Source: Synanceia verrucosa (Eukaryota; Chordata; Actinopteri; Perciformes; Synanceiidae). From it: a stretch of 64,000 nt of DNA. This document shows positions 36,157-47,556 of this stretch, one piece after another. Every line of letters begins with the position of its first letter. Position 1 is the stretch's first letter. Position numbers and translations under genes: made by a program. Under the pieces are notes generated by a model. That model had not been told where the DNA came from. It saw only the letters and a list, made by a program, of their open reading frames with translations, and did no database searches. The DNA is taken from the NCBI GenBank assembly GCA_029721515.1, contig CM056563.1, forward strand, positions 25,072,454 through 25,136,453, given 5' to 3'.

Positions 36157-39100
36157 TCATAGCACCTCCTCTCGACCTCTCTCTCTCTCCACCACCTTGT
36201 GCTGGATGCCCCTACCGTGGCCCCGGCGGGGCCCCCCTCCTCTGCTGTACAGGTTATTGGGACCTCCCCTACTTCTGGAGGCTCGCCCGTCCCAGTGGTA
36301 GCGTGCCGGACCAGGGGCCCCAGAGTCTGGGGCTGAGCGGTAAGGACCCCTTCTCCTGCTTCGACCTCCTGCAGCATCTTTGGGGCGTTCGGTTTCTTCT
36401 GGCTGGTCGTCTGGAGGCACCGGGGCCCCCTGCTGCTCTGAGTCGACGCCCCTGCCCGTCTTAGACCCACAGAGTCCTCCTTGGCCAGGGTTATCCTGAG
36501 CTCTGATTGGTCCTTCAGTGCAGTCTGAGGACAGAGACAGTTTGTCCAGGTGCTCTGTGATGGGGGCCCTGCGGTGGTGAGGTCTGAACCTGCCCCCTCT
36601 CCTCGGACCCCTGGCCTGGTTCTGGCGCCTTTGGCCTGGACCGGCTCTGCAGTGGGACAGTCCAGGACCAAAGTGGTCCGCTCTCACACCAGTTTCACGA
36701 GAGGAAAGATGAGAAGCAGAGGACACCAAGAGGCCAGGAGAGACATCTGGCTCCAGGTTTCCATTTTCAGCAGCAGGAGGCGTCTGCAGGAGTTCAGTAC
36801 AGGCATCACTGTTAATATTTGAAATCATATGTGTGAAGGTCTCTTGCACTGTGAGTCATATCCACACCCTAAATATTGTTTCATTAAATTCAACTTGCTT
36901 TTAAAATTGTTTTTAGTACACACTGCAAATACTGATCATCATCATCACTTATTTTGTTATTTCATTATGTTCCTTATTTAATGCTAAATGTAACAGAGCT
37001 AACAGCTTAGATCAGGTTCCATCAGATATCAACGACCCAAGTCAGAAATTCTGTTGAAAAATATTCAGTCTGAGTTTAAGAAAGAAAAGAAAGAATGACT
37101 CATTTCTGACCTCGTTGGTGTGGATGAGGAAGCGGTTGGACTCCTCCTCGGGGTCGATGATCCCCCCTTTAGACCTCTGTCGTTCCAGAAGCTTCTGGAG
37201 TTCACACCACTTCTGCTGGAAGCTCGAGTCGATCGCTGCTTCGTCCAGCTGAGAGGAAACAAACCGTTCAGTGTTGGATCAGGTTTTCTCCAGGACGCTG
37301 GGAGCGTCAGAAGAGGACGTTACCTCGGGCAGCTGAGGAGCAGGAGAGCTCAGGAGCTGATCCACGTCGTACGTTAGAGGCTCTCTGCACACCGGACACA
37401 CCACGGTCAGCTCCTGTGAGAACAACAGTGATTTGATGCTAACGTGCAGATCAATACTGAAATATACACCTGATATACCTCTGATACCAGAGGCTTATGT
37501 TCTAGGAGCAACGCTCATATTTAAATACTTATATTTTAGTGATTTGGGGTAAACGAGTGGTTTGTCATTAACAGTAGAAAATAACTATAAGACGTGGCTC
37601 TAAAGCAAAATGAAGTAAGAACAGTGGTGGTAAACTGAGACTGTGAACGAGGACAATTCTTAGAAAAGACTGAAAGACTTTCAGAGAGCCTCTTTAACTC
37701 ACTGAATGCCAGCAGTTTTTGTCCATTTTGAGTCATATTTCTAGACCCACAGAATATTTAGTACTATGTCTCTGAAAACACTGAATAGCTCAAATGAAAG
37801 AAGAGACTCTCTATTTCATCATGAAAAAAATGTTTGTTTTTACCTTGTTCCATTCTTGTTTTATCAGAGGTAGAGTAGAGGACACTTTCACCAAAATCAA
37901 CACTTTTTCTCCACATTCTGTTTGTTTTGCTCTCTAATCTCGATCGTCTCCACTTCCTGCTTTTATTTTGGCCGTTTTTTAATACTTTTGATTTTCTCTC
38001 TGTATACCTGTAAATTACCTTGTAAATATTTACAATAAAAAAATCTGATCACGCCGGCATGATCATAGGCCCCACAGGGTTAATCTCTGTGGTGTATACC
38101 GTCTCTTTATGCTCTGACTACAAATCCCAGAAGCCCCAGCATTACTCACAGGCTGTGTGAGAGCGTGATCTGGGATCCGCTGTCAAAAAAAACACTTTGA
38201 TGTGTTATTACGTCGATGGAACTCAAGCGTCAGACTTCAGTAAAATGTCTTTTAGTGGTTGTTTGTTGTCCTGGATTCATTTGTTCTGGATCTAATTTGG
38301 GTCTAAAAAGGTGAATTCAGTTGAAATTCCTCACTCCTGTTGAAAATGGTGAAGAGTAGTGAGGTCAGGTAAAGCTGACACAAGGTACCTGATGGTCCGT
38401 CCTCTCTCTGGTCTTGTCCTCCTCCAGCTCCTTCTCTCTCAGCTGGAGCTCCCTCTCTGAGTGGCTGGCGTAGCGGCCGAGGCAGTGGGAGTGGAAGTAA
38501 TGGTAGCAGCTCGTCTTGGAGAACGTCTCTCCCTCCTGAGGACATCCAGGACATGGACAACCATGAATGAGCTAACAGATACAGACAGTTTGCAGGAGCA
38601 GAGACAAACTAACACAATGAAAGATTAAAAAAAAAAAAAAGAACCCACAGGTCCTTTCTTTACTGACAACAATTCTCCAGATCAGAAAACATAATATATG
38701 AACATAATATACACATCAGTCTCCTAAAGCTTTAAGTAACGTCATAAAATTACCTATCCAAAGTCCAAACATGTTCAGTTTACAATCACTGAAGACGAGG
38801 AAAACCTGACAATCCTTTTTGATTGAAATCAATAAAGGATTACTGATTACTTTTCTGTCTAACAGCTAAAAGAGCACTCGATCAATTCTCTATTGTCTAC
38901 AACCTGGAGGCATCAGAGCGTCACATCTTCCCTCTTTTTACAGGACTAATTCATCAAAACCACCACCCTCATCTCCTCATCACACCACAATATGTCCAGA
39001 TTTGTGGAGTTAATTCAGTTTAATACGCTTTTATATCCTCAAATAAACACAGACACACATCCAGCAAACATGGAGCAACGTTAGCATTCATTTGGATCAA

Positions 39101-41883
39101 TATTCACTCTTCAGGTGTCAAACTGTGCTGTATCTATCTGTTTTCAAGGAGGTTACCAGAACAAACAGCAACAACAAAACAATCCAAGACACAACAACAA
39201 AACTGGACGGCTGAACTCAGTTATTAAAACTCCTAAAAGAGACGCTGAAGCTGTCAGAGAGCCTGATGCCAGCAGGTGGCAAAAGGAATAAAAACAACAA
39301 TAATTTCTATACATTAATAGATGGACTGATGGGAAATGACGTACCTTAAAGCCATAGAGACAAATGACACAGTTTCCATGAGGAATGTTGCTCTCAGTCA
39401 GGATTTCTTTCGCTTTCTAGACAAGAAAAAAAAAACAGAAAAGTGACTCCAAGCAGCAGTTCTGCTCATCCTTACCTGAATATGTTCAATAGATGATCAT
39501 CCACTGACACCACACTTCCTCTTAAATGATATATATATATATTTAAAATCACACATGATATATAGTGACCTCAATGAGCTGATACAACACAGGTGAACCC
39601 AGACTGGACTGAGCCTCCAACTGAAGACACTTTTGGACGCTAAGAGAAGAGAGACGGGTTTCACATGATTACAGGGTTCCTGAGCAGGAAGTGGTGATGA
39701 TCAGCGAGAGTCATCAGGTGTACTTACCTGCTGATCTTGTCGTCAGAAAGACCCCGTGGGTTATGAATGGAGATGGCTGGAGACGACCAGGGATACTAAA
39801 CGAAACAGGGACAAGAGTCAAACTTTAGTTTATTCATATTTCTATCAACAGAGCTGAGCTGTTCAGTCTGAAGTTATTCTACACTTTCTGTCAGTGCCAG
39901 CAAATACTGAAAAAAGACCAAACACAGAGACCTCTAGCTACTAAAAAGTAACGCTGTTTCAGGAAATTTCTGAGTATTTTTAAAACAACAAATGTGTTTT
40001 TAAAGGTTTATGTCATCAGTAGGAAGCAAAAGGTTCGATGCTGACAGACACAGACAGGAAGTCAGGACAGTGTTAAGAGACGCACTGTTGGCTTTTCTCG
40101 ATTACGAAAGTGATCTCCTGATCAATTCCTGAGCTACGTCTCGAGGATCGACGAGGCACACAGACACAGAACGATGACTTCCATGGTCGATTAATCAGTT
40201 GTCATGAGGTCATTTCCTGCATTAATCGATTAATTGGTCTACAAGATGGTGAAAAACGCGGATCAGTGTTTCAAACGTCTCAACATTCAGTTTATTGCCA
40301 CAGAGGAGGAAAAAAAACAGGAAATATTCACATTTAAGATGCTGCGATCAGAGAAATGACAGATTTTGTCGTGTGTGGGACTAGGACACTAAGAAAGGAT
40401 TCAAGGAATTACTGGGAACTGAGAGGCTGCTGGTGACTTGAAAGTGATTTAATCCACTGGTTGGTTCTTTTTTCCATTTATGTTGTATATGTACATATTC
40501 TACTAATTTAGAAGAATAAATTATTTACTTCTATCTCATCTATCAGTCCCACACATATTTTTCTAAGACACCATTGTTTTCTTATTCCTTATTTACCTTG
40601 TTACCTACTTATTTCTCTCCACATTCTACTTGTTCACTGATGTCACTTCTTTGTATTTTTTATAGAGGCCCTTATTATTTTTGCTGCTCTATCCACTTTG
40701 GTAGAACGAACAAACAAAGTTTTATCTTAAATTATTGTATTTAGAGTTTACCTGCTTTATCCTTGACAGTGAAAGTCATGAGGAGAAAAAGAGACTGGGA
40801 GCAGGATGAGATAATGGAGATAATGGAGAGCGTACCTGCTGATTGAGGGTCAAAGTCAGAGTGAGTCGTACAAACTGGGAGACAGAGTCCTCTGCTGTGG
40901 ACGGGTACAGGACCAGACTGACCTCCCAGCCCCTGGAGGACAAAACAAATCAGCAGGTTTAACAACAGACACTGAACACTGGAGCCAAAGACACCAAGAC
41001 TCCATTAAAGTTTGAAAAACAGACACTGAGTCTTCAGATTAAAAACCAGTAATCTATTAAAGATTTGAAAACAGACACTGAGTCTTCAGACTGATGCTTC
41101 CTCACAGTATCACAAGGCCCGGCAGGCGGCACAAATCTCTGCATCTGCTGAGACCCTCTGTGCCAAACTCCATTCAAAAATATGTTGATTTAAGGTTTAA
41201 CGCTTGTGTGTGGGGGAAAAAAAAAAAAAAAAACTAAATCACAAAAAGTTGTCATACTACTACTGCCACCATTACTACTGTGAAAATACTCCACTATCCA
41301 GTCAAGAAATTACCAGCAAAATGTACTTAAAGTAGTTAAAAAAACACTTAAAAGTATTACTGTGCCAGAAAACAATTTCCTCTCATTGTGTTTACATTAT
41401 ATCTAGTGTAGTAGTAGTAGTAGTAGTTCTTATTACATCTGGTGTAGAAGCAGTTGTAGTAGTAGTAGTAATAGTAGTAGTATTAGTAACAATCATAGTA
41501 GCAGTAACAGTAGTAACACTGAATATAATCAATAAAGCTAATGAAGTGAAATGATGTCATTTCTGCTAATTGTTGTCTCACCCGTCTTCTTTCCTGTTGA
41601 CCATCAGTTCATCCAGATAGATCGACTGCAGCACCTCGATCTCAGACTGAACACTGCGGAGAAAATAAACATGCTTTATGTTTAATAGCTGTTATATAAC
41701 AGGTTAATGGCCACACAAATGAAGCTAGCGTTAGCACAAACACTGATGGTAGTTACCGTTAGCTACAGATCAGAGCACACTAACCGTCACTAAATATATA
41801 AGCTGATTAAACATAAATGTGTGTTTGATGTTTAAAATGGAAAAGTCGTGCTGTCAACAAACTCACTCGCACTCCGCTGCCAT
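36157..41883 (-). CDS. rnf25: E3 ubiquitin ligase RNF25 (RWD + RING-H2)
   Basis: Ubiquitin ligase (AO7 family), known to work with UBE2D/E enzymes. Exons in order on the minus strand: 41883-41867, 41653-41582, 40932-40836, 39795-39728, 39639-39570, 39416-39345, 38535-38389, 37413-37324, 37248-37111, and a last exon from about 36840 to 36157. RWD domain spans about residues 5-115 (SEIEVLQSIYLDEL; GWEVSLVLYP; HNPRGLSDDKI). RING-H2 ligands are C124, C127, C142, H144, H147, C150, C187 and C190, with a charged Glu/Arg-rich helix in the long loop before C187. The tail is Pro/Arg/Gly-rich and ends REEVL. The predicted length is about 484 residues (human 459). Weak point: the last acceptor. The best AG, after CTCACAG at about 36849, is out of frame; AG at 36842-36841 (start 36840) keeps frame but lacks a good pyrimidine tract, so a small missed exon is possible. 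First nine exons are secure. Confidence 0.9.
37693..38170. mobile_element. Related MITE-like copy in rnf25 intron, opposite orientation
   Basis: Matches the 32406-32789 element in reverse over nearly its whole length (for example AATATTTAGTACTATGTCTC, CTCGATCGTCTCCACTTCCT, GTATACCGTCTCTTTATGCT) but has about 120 extra bases near 37965-38085 and extends further at the 38140-38170 end. A short piece of that outer end recurs at about 30498-30537. Confidence 0.85.
41250..41520. repeat. CTA/TAG triplet-rich segment in rnf25 intron
   Basis: Short (TAGTAG)n runs with AAAATGTACTTAAAGTA-like sequence, resembling a decayed copy of the element type around the 0.7-2.3 kb array. Preceded by an A16 run. 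Confidence 0.5.
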
Positions 41884-43236
41884 GGTGGTGTTTCCGTGCC
41901 CAGTTAGCTGTTAGTTAGCGAGATGCTAGCTGCTAGCTAAAACCGGATGTAAGCTTCCAAAACACGGAGCGTCCCGGCCGGCAAGAAGGGTCTTTAACTT
42001 GACTCAACACGACGAACAAAATCACGTAACCACCCACCAAACAGAACCTGTGTTTGGTCTATTTTCAGCGTAACAGCCCTATTCATGTAGGCAGAAGACG
42101 TAACTAGTGTAACTAAGATCTACGCGGTCGAGCTGGCGGCTCTTCTTCTTCTCTGGAGTTACTGACGTGTTGCAACCAACTTTTAAGGTACATACCGCCA
42201 CCTGCTGTACTGGAGTATGTAATCTCAGGTTGACGTACTTCAGGTTACAGTCTAAATGAAATAATTATGATTATTAAAAAAAGGAAAAAATAATAATAGA
42301 AAAAACATAGACTGTAAAAAGAAAAAAAACTCACCCCTGAGCTCTGCTCTGAGTGGTTTCAGAGGGATGAACTCCCTCCTGTCCTTCCTCACACCGGTTC
42401 ATAGCGGAGTCCACACCTGCTGGGAGAGATGACCTCTGTCACCATGACAACAACAAGACGCTGAATTCATACAAACATTCATTCAAACAATAAGCAATTC
42501 TAATGAAATAAAATAAAGATAAATGAATACATTTACAGAATGTACTAAACTAAAAAAATAAATACATTTATTTGGACTGAAATTAAGCACAATAAATAGA
42601 AAATAATTATTAATGTTTGGACTATGAAATACAAAAATAGGCTAATAAAAAAATCAATTAAAACTTTAAACTGGTTGGATGGATGACGGATAAATGGATG
42701 GATATTATATATCATATTAATATTGATGTTTCACGCATCAATTTCCAGAATAATACGAATTTTAATATTGGGTATAGACACAAAAGAGTGTTGCATTGTC
42801 ACATGAACAACATTACTGATATTATTAAAACATATATACATTTAAGCTTGAGTTCCCATGTGTTTACAGGAGACTTTAGAGTGTCCATCATTAATATTTT
42901 TCTAAACTTTTCCATCATGAGGCCAAAAAAAAGAAACAATAGCTGAGAGACGCTTCCGGTAGGCTTTCAAAATAAAACGACCAACACTACCTGAGGGGGG
43001 CAGCGTTGAGCATTTTAACAAAAAAAAAAAAAAAGTTTGCCGGAAACTCAAGAAGAAGGAGGAGGAGAGGTAAACCCGCGACAGGCAGGATGTAGCCTTC
43101 TTTAAAACTCATAACACTGAACTGTTGTTTCTGGACATTAATACAACATAATGTTACGTTATAAGGCGACTAAAGAAACCACGTAGTTAGCTAGCTAACC
43201 AGCTGGTTGGTTGTTTCTGGACAAAAGATCAGGAAA
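41884..43236. promoter_or_regulatory. Divergent promoter interval between rnf25 and anapc2
   Basis: The two start codons are 1353 bases apart in divergent orientation. GC-richer stretches adjoin each start (41884-42180 and about 42950-43236), with AT-rich filler at 42240-42920. No TATA box recognised. Whether they share a promoter cannot be decided here. Confidence 0.4.
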
Positions 43237-46200
43237 ATGGAGGAAATCGCCATGGAGTCGGAATCTGGGGAGATTTGTGGATCCGCACCGCACCAAGCGG
43301 CTGCTGATGCCTGGGAAACGATGACTGCAGCTCTGGTGAGTGGGCTCCATCACTGAACCCGGAGGCATCGTGGAGTGGACGGAGTCCGCCGAATTCCATT
43401 CAAATATTCTAAGATTTAATGTTTTCTTACTTCTGTCGCCGATGGGATGTGACGTAGGACCATTCACTAATTACTACGAGTTTTTGGTTTAATTCGGCAG
43501 AAATGTTTTTTCTGTCTTTTTCTTTATTTGTGTGCCTGGTCTTCCTCTTCCTGTTGTTGTTTCATATGCATTGTCCCATGCTGGGTGTGTGTCTGAACAG
43601 GTGTCTTATCTGGGTCTGTTTCCTAGATGTCCCCTTGCTGCCCGGTGATGGACCAGAGCCTGTCGGACTCCCTGGCCCTGCTGTGTGGTCAGGGTCTGGG
43701 CCAGCTGCTGGGCGCCTGGCTGCTGGAGACTCTGCAGATGCGTCTGTCCTCCTCTGTGGTTCCTGAGTTCTGGTCTGGACTCAAACAGCCAGAGAACGAG
43801 CTGGAGGAGCGGGGCAGGGCCTGGGTCCTCCTCACCACTTTTCGGACCCTGCTGGGCCGCCTGGAACTTTTCCTGGGTAAGTCTATGAGTTCAGTACATG
43901 TCTTCGTTCATGTGAGGGAAGCGTCCAAACGTCCCTTCTTCCGTTTCCCAGGTGGTTTGGAGAGGCTGGGGACGTGGCAGGACGAGGGCCGGAGCAGCCT
44001 CTGTGGCCCAGGGCCTGGGGGCCTCCAGGATCGGGCCTTCACCATCATCAGGGCCCTCCTCCTGTTCTCCCCATCCCCTGTTCTCCAGGAGAGAGTGTTG
44101 GAGTTCTACAGCAGGACCTTCTCTGTCTACATGAATCAGGAGGGGCGGGCAGAGGACAGGGCCGAGGCCCTGGACGGCCCAGAGCCTGGGGTCTGTCCGG
44201 GCTGCGGGGCCCCGACACCCCAGTGCTGGTGTAAGGAGGCGCTGGAGCAGCTGCAGGAGCTCAGCCACATCCTGTGAGTCATTAGAAAACAAACGAGGCT
44301 AGGCTAGCAGCCCCCCGCTTCCAGTCTTTGTGCTAAGCTAAGCTAAGCTAGGCTAAGCTAAGCTAGGCTAAACACATGAACCAAACGCGTCATGTCCTGC
44401 CTTCCTGTTGTTTTAGATCCAAGCTGCAGCTGCTGGAGTGGGTCAGCTCCGAGGCCGTCACCTCCATCCTCCACAAGCTCATCGAGCAGCAAATGGAGCA
44501 GAACTGCCGTGGCGAATACGAACGCTCCTTCCTGCTGGAGTTCCAGGAGGTCAGTGAACGCCACGTCAGGTCTGAACCTGTAACTGTCTGTGCAGTGCCT
44601 TCATTTAGCTGCAGACAATGAATAATCCATCAATGTCAAAAAATGGTGACAAATGTGGATATTCAGTTTACTGTCATAGGATGAGTAAAGAAACCAAGAA
44701 ACATTCACCCTTAAGAAGCCGAAATCAGAGAATTATTTTTTTATTTACTCAAACTGACTAATCAGTGATCAGAATAGTTGCTGATTGATTGCTCATAATG
44801 TTTCCTGTGAGCAGTGGCTGGAGCTGGTGCTGGGCTGGCTGAGCAAAGTGTTCGCAAGCGAGGTGGATGAAGACGGTCTGGTACCTGCTCCCAGTGCTCC
44901 CAGCGCTCCCAATACTCCCAGCGCTCCCAACGCTCCCAGCGCTCCCAACACTCCCAGCCTCCAGGCCGGCCAGCCTGGTAGCTCCGTCCTGAAGCAGTGG
45001 AGATGTCACATGCACCAGTTCTTCTGCAGGATCTACGTCAACATGAGGATCGAGGAGCTCTTCAGCATAATCAGAGGTAGCCTAGCTTTGAGCCAAGCTA
45101 GGCTAGGCTAACAGTTCCCTCTGCTTCCAGTCTTTGAGCTAAGCTAGGCTAGGCTAACAGTTCCCTCTGCTTCCAGTCTTTGAGCTAAGCTAGGCTAGGC
45201 TAACAGTTCTCTCTGCTTCCAGTCTTTGAGCCAAGCTAGGCTAGGCTAACTGTTCCCTCTGCTTCCAGTCTTTGAGCTAAACTAGGCTAGGCTAACAGTT
45301 CCCTTTGCTTCCAGTCTTTGCACTAAGCTAGGCTAGGCTAACAGTTCTCTCTGCTTCCAGTCTTTGAGCTAGGCTAGGCTAACCACATCTGCTGGATGAC
45401 CTCTGAAGTTGTCTTTTCATGTTTTAATGTGGCTGCTTTGTTCTTCTGGTGCCAATTTCAGATTTTCCTGAATCCAAAGCAGCCATTGAAGATCTGAAGT
45501 TCTGTCTGGAGAGAACCAATCAGAGGCAGCAGCTGCTCACCTCGTTAAAATCCGCCTTCGAAAGCCGCCTGCTGCACCCAGGTGAGCTGGAACAAACCTG
45601 AGTTGTTCTGGGTTTGTTTACTGATGATGTCACAGTTATTCTGTGTTTGTTTACTCTCTCAGGAGTCCACACTTCTGACATCCTTGCTGTTTACATCTCG
45701 GCCATCAAGGCGCTCAGAGAGCTCGACCCGTCCATGGTCATCCTGCAGGTGGCCTGCCAGCCCATCCGCAAGTACCTCAGGTGAGACCTCATAAAGGTGA
45801 GCTTTAATATGAGGAAGCTTCTGCTTTTCTAATCTCTACTGTGGTGCGTTCAAGGACCCGTGAGGACACGGTGAGGCAGATTGTGGCCGGTCTGACCGGG
45901 GACACTGAGGGCTGCACAGACCTGGCCTCTGAGCTGTCCAGAGGAGACCCGGTGACGTTGGAGATGCAGGACAGCGATGAAGAAGGCAGTGACCCCGAGG
46001 ACTGGACCCCGGACCCGACCGACGCCGTCCCCGGTCAGTAAACGCATCGTCTCTTATCCCTGCTGCTCGTATTCTCTGTCTGTTCTGAGTCAAATACTAT
46101 TCCAGGAATCTATTTCCAGATAAGATGGGCTCGAAACGCCGTTCGTCAGACATCATCAGCCTGCTGGTCAGCATCTACGGCAGCAAGGACATCTTCATCG

Positions 46201-47493
46201 ACGAGTACAGAGGCGTGCTGGCCGACCGCCTGCTGCTCCAGCTCAACTACAACACCGCCAGGTACGACCTGGAATCAGAGCGGACTCACCAACCAGAAGC
46301 TTAACAGTGAGCTGCTGATGTCTGAGTCCCTCAGGCTGAACCATTGTGCAACTGATACAGCTGAGCTGAGCTTTTATTTTGAAGGTGTCCTTTCAGAGCT
46401 CAGCTTTCTGTGTTGTGGATCACTGCAGCAGCTCTGTCGTGCCGCCCTGCTGCTCTCTCTCTAACTCTGTCTCGTGTTTGCAGGGAAATCCGTAACGTGG
46501 AGCTGCTGAAGCTTCGTTTCGGGGAGTCTCACATGCATTACTGTGAGGTCATGCTGAAGGTGAGCGCTGCTTCACTCTTTCCTTAAGAAAGGGAAATATT
46601 TGATTTGATTTTTACCATGGCAGTCTTACTGTGTAGTTCCTCTACTAAAGAAATGTGTTCTTTAAATAATAAGACATAAGTATAATAATACTGTGAAGAC
46701 CACAGTGTGATATAATCATAAAGTATTATTTTAGATTAAAGTTTATTATCATCACACGTCACCTGTACAAGGTAACATCCAACCAAAAGTGCAATAAGTA
46801 AATGACAACAGATATGTAATAAGATCATATATTTACACTCTATACAGAAGCATGTTTATAATTTATATAATATTATAATGATATTATAACAGTGTGAAAT
46901 ATTACTGTATTATTATCATTATAATATATCTATATTAATCACATTACATTTTAATAATGACGTTAATATGTTAGTAATTGTTGATTGTCAGTAAATTCAT
47001 TGGCCACATTGTTCTCATGGTTTGATCCTTTAATTATTGAGAACAGACGTTTGAGTCGAGTGTTTGCTGCTTTTTCTTCTCATGTTGGTCACTTTGAATA
47101 ATTTGGCTTATTTCAGACTCTGGATGTTTTTAATCTCCACGTTAACGGATCATTTCTTGAACTCTTCAGGACATGGCCGACTCTCGGAGGATCAACAGTA
47201 ACATCCGCGAGGAGGAGTCGAGGCTGAGCGAGGAGGAGCAGCCGCCGCTGGCTCTCTCCTCCATCATCCTGTCCGCCGAGTTCTGGCCTCCGCTGAAGGA
47301 GGAGAAGCTGGAGCTGCCTCCGCTCGTCTGCCGGGCCATGGAGGCCTACACCCACCGCTACGAGAAGCTCAAGGTGGAGCCGCTTACACCACCACGCTTA
47401 AAATGAGTGGAACAAAGCTTCTCCAGAGTCTGTTTCACTACAGTAGAAGGAGTTTAGACACTTGAAAGAATCAACATCAGGTTAAATATTACA

Positions 47494-47556
<63 letters not shown>

